64,000 nucleotides of DNA from NCBI RefSeq assembly GCF_964355755.1, contig NC_092671.1, positions 12,626,501 to 12,690,500 on the forward strand, in the 5' to 3' direction. The position numbers and the translations under genes are program-made. Position 1 is the stretch's first letter. The number at the start of each line of letters is the position of its first letter. The stretch is from Antedon mediterranea (lineage: Eukaryota > Echinodermata > Crinoidea > Comatulida > Antedonidae). A model generated the notes under the pieces. It worked only from the letters and a program-made list of their open reading frames with translations. It was not told the DNA's origin and made no database searches. Shown here piece by piece: positions 1-10,400 of this stretch.

Positions 1-276
1 TTAAATCTGTTTTATACTTGTGTATGTAATGTCTGCTACTAATCATGTATGTTAAGTATCCTATATTAACTTTTTACATGCATGGAATAGAAGAAAATAT
101 TGTGTTTAATAGAATCCAATCTACCTCTCTTTTTAGATAACTTATAAATATTCCACATGGTATTACAAACCTCAGGTATTTTGCCAAAACTAGGAAAAAT
201 TATTTATGGCCATTTTTCATTTGAATTGTGTTAGTTTGTGAATAAGTGAGCATGATATTTAATATTTGTGACTATT

Positions 277-479
277 CTTATGATGAGTCATATACAGTAG
301 CCATTTCAATGGATTATTTTCAAATAAATCAAATGTAATGTTCAACCATAGACCTATATGTCTATGGTTGAACCATAGACATATAGGTCTATGGTTGAAC
401 CATTGGCATCAATTCTTGAACAATAAAAAAAAATTAATTATAGTCTGGTTGGTCAAATAAGGTTATGACTCATCATAAG
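277..479. mobile_element. MITE-like element with 16-bp perfect terminal inverted repeats
   Basis: Positions 277-292 and 464-479 are perfect reverse complements (CTTATGATGAGTCATA and its complement), bounding 203 bp of AT-rich DNA with no ORF. A long perfect hairpin lies inside. Size and structure fit a non-autonomous DNA element; no clear target-site duplication was seen. Confidence 0.5.
340..400. repeat. Perfect 28-bp inverted repeat with 5-nt loop, nested
   Basis: Arms 340-367 and 373-400 are exact reverse complements around the loop TTGAA. Each arm contains a second perfect palindrome of its own (CCATAGAC, six bases, GTCTATGG), so either one long hairpin or two small ones could form. Confidence 0.85.
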
Positions 480-1172
480 CAGTATTTTTTTTTTTATATA
501 TATATATAATTTCACCACAAGTAGTATGTCCAAAATCTTTGAAATGTTAACAAACATAACCTTAATAAATTATGAGTGCCTGCTCTTTTCTAGAATACAA
601 TTATTGTTGTGCATAATTTTGTAGATAATTGCACTAAACATTTTGTCCTTTTTGTACTATATTCTTAAGTAATTAATGTATATGAGCATCATAAAATATG
701 CCAATATGTTTAGTAATATATTACCAATCATTTAATAATGCAAAACATTATACATAATTTTTATATAGTTTTACAATTATTTAAAATTTTATAGAATTTT
801 TCATTACTCTTAAATAAACTTTAAATGAACAAAACTGAGTTATTTTCTAAATTTGTTTTAGATTTACATTCATTTTGCTTATTTTCTCATTTTTGCTTAT
901 TCTTTCATTTTATATATTTAGTATTCAAATATCAATTCCTTTTATAATCTATTTTTTTGTCTTAATTTATAAGATTTATTTAGTTTCATGGCCTTTTCAT
1001 TACAGATATACCATTCAAACTTTATTTTATTACATTTAGTCCATATATTTTCAGAGAGCAATACTATATTATGTTTTTTGCTAATGTACACTGAACTTTA
1101 CTTTCTTCTTTTTCATTTAGTATCTTTTCATTCAATTTCATCACACTTCCATTGCTATTTTCATTTTCTTAG

Positions 1173-1451
1173 TTCCGGCAAACATTTTGGATGGACCATC
1201 AACTATCACAGTTAATGCTGGGGAAACTGCAAAAGCAACGTTTTCATTCAGTGGATTCCCATTACCGACTGTTACATGGTCTCGTGGCTATCTTGAAGTT
1301 GACGAGACAGACCGTATACATATTAAGACTCACAAGACAGAAAGTACCCTGGTGATTGATAATTGTGTCGCTACTGATGCTGGCGAGTATGCTATTGAAG
1401 CAGAGAACAATGCTGGGGGACAAGAACGATATGTTAATGTTATTGTAAAGG
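1173..1451 (+). CDS. Exon: I-set Ig domain
   Basis: 93 codons after acceptor TTAG. The domain runs from PANILDGPSTITVNAGE, with the C-strand Trp in VTWSRGYLEV and the F-strand DAGEYAIEAENNAG, to NVIVKG. The F-strand Cys position is Ala, as in many A-band Igs. Its style (GPST.TV.AGE..K) resembles twitchin/titin A-band Igs more than the tandem Igs at 16703-24954. Donor GTAAGT. Confidence 0.9.
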
Positions 1452-4400
1452 GTAAGTAAGGCAGGGGCAGATCCACGGAACCTTCCCCCACCCCCCCCCC
1501 CCACCCCAACCTAAATTTCACAAATTGTAATGCAAAAGGTAGGACATCAAATCATCATCATTTAATTTCACTATTTTTCCGTCACTGTAAGTAGTCAAGG
1601 TCTTGAATGTATATTATATACACATGTTCTCATTCATTTTATATCCTCTTACATTGTCGCAACAAAATTGTGTATAGTTGTATTGCTAAATCAATTTTTT
1701 TTGGTATTTATTTTATTTAAATTCGCAATCAACAGCAGGGAGCCCATCATTACATAATACATAAAAGAAAAAAGAACATCGACAAGGTCCACAAGATTTA
1801 AATAATGATAAAAGATAAAGATAAACAATTAAAGAAAATATCAATAGTGGAGTAAAAAAATAAAAAATGTTGGTGTTTAATCTTGATATGTCCACTTATT
1901 ATAATCATGAAATTTCAGAAATAATGAATGCAACCAATATTGAATTTATATTATTGTTAAATCTTTCAAATTGTTTTATAGATGTTCCTGGCAGTCCGAG
2001 CAAACCTCAAGTTTCCAATATCACAAAGACATCAGTCCGGTTAACATGGCAACCTCCTCACATGGATGGAGGCTATGTTGTCAGTAATTACCATATTGAA
2101 CAGCTTGATGTACAGCAACGTACATGGACTGTTGTCAAATGTTTTAACAGTTTGTCTATTGAACTAGACAATCTTTATCCTGGAATTGAGTACCGCTTCC
2201 GTGTCAGTGCCGAGAACATTCTTGGTGTTGGAGCACCTAGTGAAGAGTCTGACGCTATTATGACTAATAAATCAACAGGTATTAGTATTTTGTGAATAAA
2301 TAGCAATTTCCATGTATTATATTTTATATATTGATGTGATAAAAATAGATACTTTACACAAAAAACCAGTACATGCTAGTTGATCACTATATCAATGTCC
2401 AGCCACAGTGTAGCTGCCATATTGTGTTTACAACTTCTAATTCAAAATTGATGGTAATTTCCAATACTGTATTGTTATTGTTTTAAATGCAATGTCTTTA
2501 AATTTATCTTATAAAAGTAGTTGATCACTACAATCAATGTTACCTGTTCATGAGTTAAATGGAGTTGAAGTAAAAACTAAAATTTCATAGCGTCCTTTAA
2601 AATATGGTAAATCGAATATCATGAAAATTATTGGTTTTTTTTTGTGCTTTTTTGTGTTTATAGAGCCACCAAGATCTGCGGATAAAATGGACACTCTGAG
2701 ACCACGAGGTATGACAGGACTGCCTGATCTTCTAGAGTGGGATGTAGTGGGCCTACTGGCTATATTTGTGGCTTTCTGCTATTTTTTAATGTCATTCATT
2801 ATTTAATATAACTAAAACAGCTTTAAAATTAGACATGTTAAAGATACACTACCATTTGAAAATTCAAAAATGTAATAATAATAATAATAATAATAGTAGT
2901 AATAATTTTAGACATGTTTGAACAATTTTTGAAAATGAAAAAATAAAATTAGTCAAATAAAGTTACTATTTGAACATTACAATAATAATATCTAATAATA
3001 CCATAACATTATTTCAGCGAATATAGTAAACAAAAATAATTGGACTTTGTTATTTGTTATTGTGGTAGTATATCTTTAATAATATCACAAGAATCACAAC
3101 AAGAAATGGCAGCATGCTGTCTAGGATATTGGTTTGATGGCATGCCTTGCATGATTTCAGATTTGTAGTTAAGAATGAAGATAAGGACATACATTTTCAC
3201 TTTAATGACATTTGATTTTGTTTTACTGGCATGTTTTGCATGGTTTTAGATTTCTATTTTAAGAAATATGTTAACAATTGTATAATGAGAATCGAGAAAT
3301 TCTCCTCTAAATGTTTGATAAACATTTTTTAAAAACTTTTTAACATAATTATTATTCATTATTTCAAGTCATAAATCAAGGTTAGCCTTTTTAGCAGGTA
3401 AAAATTAACTTGCATATTTCAAATCTTCCAAAATAACTTTGACATTTTTGTATGATGTCTTTTATTATTTTATTGTTTTTTTGTTTAAAATTATAATGAA
3501 TGGTTTAATTTACCAAAAGTGCATTATTGTTTAAATGTAAAACTATGTAAAAATTGTATATTGAAGAAAATAGTTTTCAGAGACAAAAATATTTTTAATA
3601 AATAATAATTATTTCATTAAATGTGTTTTTCCACCAAGCATGTGTTGTAAATAATCACAGTGTGTGAAAAGCATTTCCTCTGATTTCAATGTAGTAGTGG
3701 ATAATAGTTCTTCACAAAATGAGTAGTGGAGTACAGTTGATCATGTAGCAACAATATTAACTAACAAAGTTAAGCTGATCAGCTCAATGATTGTACTGCT
3801 TTATTTCATGAAAAACAATTATCCATTGCTCACAGTGTGTTTTATACAGTAGTTTACTATATACTGATTCTTATAGAATTATTATATAAAAATCAAACAT
3901 TTGTTTGATTGACCATTACCTAACAAATAATGCAATTTTATATTTTTTTAAATATGTAATTATGTTTATAAAATATTTGTACTGTATATGTATTTTTATA
4001 TGTTGTTAAACTAACATAAATTTGTGATAATTTATTTAATTAGTTTTGATCACATGCACAGTAATTAACTTGTTATAGATTGTTTCAAAGTTATGCTACA
4101 GTTAAAATAACCATTTTGCACCTAAAATGATTTTGTTTTTTACTAATACACTCTAAATACAACAACTTGTTTTTGTATGTAGTATAAGAGATTATGTTTT
4201 TGAAATTTTTAAAACTCTATAATGTTTGGGATGTTAGTGACTTTCATTTAGACTCTTACATTTAGAAATCGTGATATACAAAGGACTCGTTTACTTATAA
4301 TAAATGTCTTAACATGCTAATACCGACTTTATTTGTGTTTTTTATTTAATAACAGTAGCTGAATATTTCAACATACTTTTATATAAATGTACAATGATGA

Positions 4401-7400
4401 GCTTTTGATTTTCCAATGACCAAGATATGCAGTGACCTCATACAATGATAATTGATAGTTTTGAAGGCGTCATTGGTTGTTGTGATATTGAAAGCTCATA
4501 TAATCATAACTCTTCCATGCATGAGTCCAATCACTATTCTTGACCATGCATGTTTCATTCAATATAGCTCCAACATTTACAAGGCCATTACATGACACGG
4601 ATATTGCCGAGGGGGATAATGTAGAGATGGAGTGTTTAGTTGAAGGAGAACCACATCCAGAAATTGTATGGTACAAAGATGGTGAAGTGCTTAAAGAATC
4701 AGAACGACTAACACTTCATCACAGTGCTGAAGGTGCATGTAAACTTTATATAGAGAGCGCTGTACAGCAAGATGAAGCATTTATAATATGCTCCGCAATT
4801 AATCTGGATGGGTCAGCTACCACAAGCGCACAACTAACTGTCGACGTTTACAAAGGTTTGAAGCACAATACATACATTAGAATTAACATCAGATAATTCA
4901 TTTTAACACATCAAATAGATTTAGCTGTCTTGCTGCCAATATCCCTTTGTTAACTTGTTTCAAATTATCTTTTGCAACATAATACATATATATATATATA
5001 TATATACATTGTTATACCCACAGAAGCAACTGAGTTTATATCTGAAGAGTCTGAACAAAGAGTAGAAAAGGATGAACCAGATGCAATTCCTTCAGTTATA
5101 AGAATTCTTGAAGAAACGCCAGTCAGTACTCCTCCCGAGTTCTATTCGACTCCCCCTGAAAATATATTTATTGAGCCACAGCTTCAGCAGATTGTTCCAG
5201 AAAAGTTCTCGGCTGAGTCTATTGTTGTCGAAGAACAATATCCTGCTGTGGAGAAAGTTTATGAAATAACAGATACAACAGAGTTGGAGAAAAGACGTGA
5301 GGAAGAAGAAATAGTTAAAGTGGAAAAGTTTGAAAAACCAACACCATCAAAGGAGATCACTATTGTTGAAACAGTAGTTATTGAAAAGCCACTGTCAGTT
5401 GAGAAATCAACTGCTGCCGTTGAAGTAACTGAATCTCAAAGACCAGTAACACAAGAGGTAATAACACTTGTTGAGGAAATAACAGTTAAAGAAGCTGTTC
5501 CACTACAAAAAGATACTGCTAAAGTTGATATTACCAAAATTGTAAAACCAGTGGCTAAAGAAGCTGCTACCATTATTGACACAGTTGTGGTTAAAAAACC
5601 AACACCACCAGAGAAGGTTACTGCTAAGACTGACATCACTGAAACTGAAAAGCCAGTGACACAAGAAGTAGTAATGATCATTGATGGGGTCAAAGTTAAA
5701 GAAGCAGTACCATTAGAAAAGCATGTAGCTAATGTTGACATTACTAAACCTGCGAAACCAGTAATTGAAGAAATGCTCACATTCATTGACACCGTCATAG
5801 TTGAAACACCAAAACAAATGGAGGAAGTTTCTGCTAAACCACTCACAGTTGAAGTTGAAATACCAGTTACACAGGAAGTAATAACACTTGTCGATGGAGT
5901 CACTGTTAAGAAATCGCTGCCATTGGAACCAGATACTGCTACAGCAAACATTACAATATTGAAAAAACCAGTGTCTAAAGAAACTATTACTATTAGTGAC
6001 ACTCTTGTGGTAGAGAAACCAACACCAGTAGATGAGGTAACAGCTAAGCCTAAAATCACAAAAGTTGAAAGGCCAGTTACACAAGAGGTAGTAACACTTG
6101 TCGGTGAAGTCACAGATAAAGAAACTGTTCCATTGGAAAAGGATACTGCTAAAGTTGACATCACTGAAACTGTGAAACCAGTGGCTAAAAAAGCTGTTAC
6201 CATCATTGACACAGTTGTTGTTGAAAAACCAACCAAAGTAGATGGGGTAACTGCTAAGGCTGACATCACTGAAGTTGAAAGACCAGTAACACAAAAAGTA
6301 ATAACACTTGTTGATGAAGTCACAAATAAAAAAGCAGTTCCATTGGAAAAGGATACTGCTAAAGTTGACATCACTGAAACTTTGAAACCAGTGACTAAAA
6401 AATCTTTTACCATCATTGACACAGTTGTTGTTGGAAAACCAACCCAGGTAGATGAGATAACTGCTAAGGCTGACATCACTGAAGTTGAAAGGCCGGTAAA
6501 ACAAGAAGTAATTACACTTTTTGATAAAGTCTCAGACAAAGAAACTGTTCCATTGGAAAAGGATACTGCTAAAGTTGACGTCACAGAATCTGTAAAAGCA
6601 GTGGCGAAAGAAGCTGTTACCATTATTGACACAGTTGTGGTTGAAAAACCCACACCAGCAGAGGAGGTCACTGCTATGGCCGACATCACTGAGGTTGAAA
6701 GACCAGTAACACAAGAAGAAATAACACTTGTTGACGAAGTCACAGATAAAAAAGCAGTTCCATTGGAAAAGGTTACTGCTAAAGTTGACATCACTAAAAC
6801 TGTAAAACCAGTGGCGAAAGAAGCTGTTACCATTATTGACACAGTTGTTGTTGTTGAAAAACCAACCCAAGTAGATGAGGTAACTGCTAAGGCTGACATC
6901 ACTGAAGTTGAAAGACCAGTAACACAAGAAGTAATAACACTTTTTGACAAAGTCACAGATAAAAAAGCAGTTCCATTAGAAAAGGATACTGCTAAAGTTG
7001 ATATCACTGAAACTGTAAAACCAGTGGCGAAAGAAGCCGTTACAATTATTGACACAGTTGTGGTTGAAAAACCAACCCCAGTAGATGAGGTAACTGCTAA
7101 GGCTGACATCACTGAAGTCAAAAGACCAGTAACTCAAGAAGTAGTAACACTTGTTGATGAAGTCACAGATAAAAAAGCAGTTCCATTGGAAAAAGATACG
7201 GCTAAAGTTGACATCACTAAAACTGTAAAGCCAGTGGCGAAAGAAGCTGTTACCATTATTGACACAGTTGTTGTTGTTGAAAAACCAACCCAAGTAGATG
7301 AGGTAACTGCTAAGGCTGACATCACTGAAGTTGAAAGACCAGTAACACAAGAAGTAATAACACTTTTTGACAAAGTCACAGATAAAAAAGCAGTTCCATT

Positions 7401-10400
7401 AGAAAAGGATACTGCTAAAGTTGATATCACTGAAACTGTAAAACCAGTGGCGAAAGAAGCCGTTACAGTTATTGACACAGTTGTGGTTGAAAAACCAACC
7501 CCAGTAGATGAGGTAACTGCTAAGGCTGACATCACTGAAGTCAAAAGACCAGTAACTCAAGAAGTAGTAACACTTGTTGATGAAGTCACAGATAAAAAAG
7601 CAGTTCCATTGGAAAAAGATACGGCTAAAGTTGACATCACTAAAACTGTAAAGCCAGTGGCGAAACAAGCTATTACCATTATTGACACAGTTGTTGTTGA
7701 AAAACCAACCCAAGTAGATGAGCTAACTGCTAAGGCTGACATCACTGAAGTCAAAAGACCAGTAACTCAACAAGTAGTAACACTTGTTGATGAAGTCACA
7801 GATAAAAAAGCAGTTTCATTGGAAAAGGATACTGCTAAAGTTGACATCACCGAAACTGTGAAACCAGTGGTGAAAGAAGCTGTTGCCATTATTGACACAG
7901 TTGTTGTTGAAAAACCAACCCAAGTAGATGCGGTAACTGCTAAGGCTGACATCACTGAAGTTGAAAGACCAGTAACTCAAGAAGTAGTAACACTTGTTGA
8001 TGAAGTCACAGATAAAAAAGCAGTTCCAATGGAAAAGGATACTGCTAAAGTTGACATCACTGAAACTGTGAAACCAGTGGCGAAAGAAGCTGTTACCATT
8101 ATTGACACAGTTGTTGTTGAAAAACCAACCCAAGTAGATGAGGTAACTGCTAAGGCTGATATCACTGAAGTTGAAAGACCAGTAACTCAAGAAGTAGTAG
8201 CACTTGTTGATGAAGTCACAATTAAAAAAGCTGTTCCATTGGAAAAGGATAGTGCTAAAGTTGACATCACTAAAACTATAAAACCAGTGGCAAAAGAAGC
8301 TGTTACCATTATTGAAACGGTTGTGGTTGAAAAACCAACACCAGCAAAAGAGGTAACTGCTAAGACTGACATCACAGAAGTTGAAAGACCTGTAACACAA
8401 GAAGTAATAACACTTGTTGATGAAGTCACAGATAAAGAAGCAGTCCCATTGGAAAAGGATGCTGCTAAAGTTGACATCACCGAAACTGTGAAACCAGTGG
8501 CGAAAGAAGCTGTTACCATTATTGACACAGTTGTTGTTGAAAAAACAACCCCAGTAGATGAGGTAACCAAGATTGACATATCTGAAGTTGACAGGCCAAT
8601 AACACAGGAACTCACTGTTAAAAAGGAACCAGTTACAGAAGAAGTAGCAACTATTCCAGCCAAAATTGTTGAACCATTTAAAGATAAGGTATAGCTATTG
8701 CAATTAATTACATAGTTGAATTCTGAGTAATATTGTTATGGTAAATTTCAATTATTATAATTATTCCGTTTTTCTATCTAATGGAATTTAATAAAACTAT
8801 ATAGATGATATAAATAGAATTTTGTAATGCACATTGATTTTAGTAGGATTGACGAATAATTCTAAAGATGATAAGGTAAGATTTAAATTAAAATTCTTTG
8901 AAATTGTAGGAAGTTGTTGATGGTGACTACGTCAAATTTACTAGCACTTTGAGTGGAACTCCTCGACCAACTGTCAACTGGTTTAGGTATTGTGCTTTTA
9001 ATTTATGATTGATAATTCTGTATTTTTTATTAAATTCATTTATTTTAATTTATTTAATTGCTATTATAGGAGCTTATGGCTCTTTTAAAGTTAATGAGCT
9101 TCAGTTACTCGTTTGTGTCACTGAATAAATATTGTTATGACATGTAAATTAATCCAATATATACAACAACAGGAATGAGACTGAAATTCATACAGATGAG
9201 GATTATACTTTAATGTACGAAAATTACATCACATCACTTGAGATTCTTGATGCTATTCCAGAGGACTCTGGTGAGATTACTCTGAAGGCATTCAACATTG
9301 CAGGAGAAGATTCTTGCACAGCTAATCTTGTTGTGTCTGGTATAGTACCACTTATTATATTACTGTAATAAAACACAGGCTTTCTCCTGAAAGATATCCT
9401 GATAGGAATAGTTTTGGTAGTAAATTTATATAGCATTAAAATTACACAGTAAAATACTTTTTACACATAAACACACAGAATATGTATACAATAGTTAAAA
9501 TACAGTATATAATAGTAAAAATATGAAATAAAGATATATATCAAGATTGTATTATATATTGTCATTGTTTTTACAGAAAAACTATTTCCTCCAACGTTTA
9601 TTGATAAGCCAAGCGACCGTGAAGTAATGGAAGGTATTTAAGTAACTTTGATTCGTTTAGATATCTGCCGGACTGAATGATTCTGCGTATCAAATAGCTT
9701 GGAAATATTTTTTTCTTTTTACTGTTTCGACTAATTCAGTGTTGAATGATTTATATTACAGGGGATGACATTGAAATTCGCTTCAAAATTGATGGTAATC
9801 CGTATCCAAGCCTTTCCTGGGGCAAAGGATGGAAAAAAGTTGTCTCAAGTGAACAGTATACAGTAACTGTTGATAAAACTACATCAGAACATGTTCTAAT
9901 TGTTCATGGAGCCAACATAACTGATGCAGGAAACTATATCTGTACATTAAGAAATTCTGAAGGAGAAACAAGGCATCGTGTCCACATGAAGGTCAATCCT
10001 AAACCGGTAGAGAAAATGTCATTTCTTCGTGCTTTAAAAAAGTAAGATTTGTTGTTATATTAAATGAATTGTTTACAAAATATATTAAGTTCTTATGAAT
10101 TAATAATGTGTAATTAGTTTTATTATCATGCTTTCTCAATTAAAATTTCAGGAAACCAGAAGTAAAGAAAGAAAAAGTTGAAATTAATATCTTTGAACTT
10201 CTAAAGGAAGCTGAACCATCTGAGTATGTGGAGATTTTAAAGGAAAATGGTGTTGTTGACTCTAACGAAATTGCAGAACATGTGGAAAAAATGAAAAAAC
10301 ACAGAGAGAAAGAAGAAACTTTACAGGTATTTTGAGTTTAATTTAAATCTTGTATAAATATAATTGTTGATATGGAAGTAGTCGGTAACTTGATTGAATA

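Larger units (their letters stand above)
1..1172. other. Non-coding sequence upstream of the first exon (probable intron)
   Basis: AT-rich with no long ORF. It contains a small inverted-repeat element (277-479) and ends in a T/C-rich tract before the acceptor AG at 1171-1172. The following exon starts in phase 1, so this is most likely the end of an intron, not a promoter. Confidence 0.7.
2807..4567. other. Longest non-coding gap in the window; intron and possible alternative 3' UTR
   Basis: 1.76 kb, very AT-rich, without an ORF of note. It contains an (AAT)n run near 2874-2895, several AATAAA hexamers, and an imperfect inverted repeat at 3694-3830. If the tail-anchor exon is real, its 3' UTR lies at the left end. 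Confidence 0.6.

Noticed and set aside
988-1215. A 75-codon + strand open frame before the first Ig exon
   Set aside because: Translation of a T-rich intron and polypyrimidine tract; hydrophobicity is a composition artefact.
4972-5023. Reading of the PEVK-like frame upstream into the AT microsatellite, with an ATG-like start
   Set aside because: The in-frame extension is intron; the acceptor CAG at 5021-5023 fits the phase-1 junction from the previous Ig exon.
5436-8663. Long open frames on the minus strand opposite the PEVK-like repeat (up to about 560 codons)
   Set aside because: They exist only because the 210-bp coding repeat lacks stop complements in those frames; the translations are Ser/Thr/Val/Phe repeats with no domain, and the + frame has proper splice sites.
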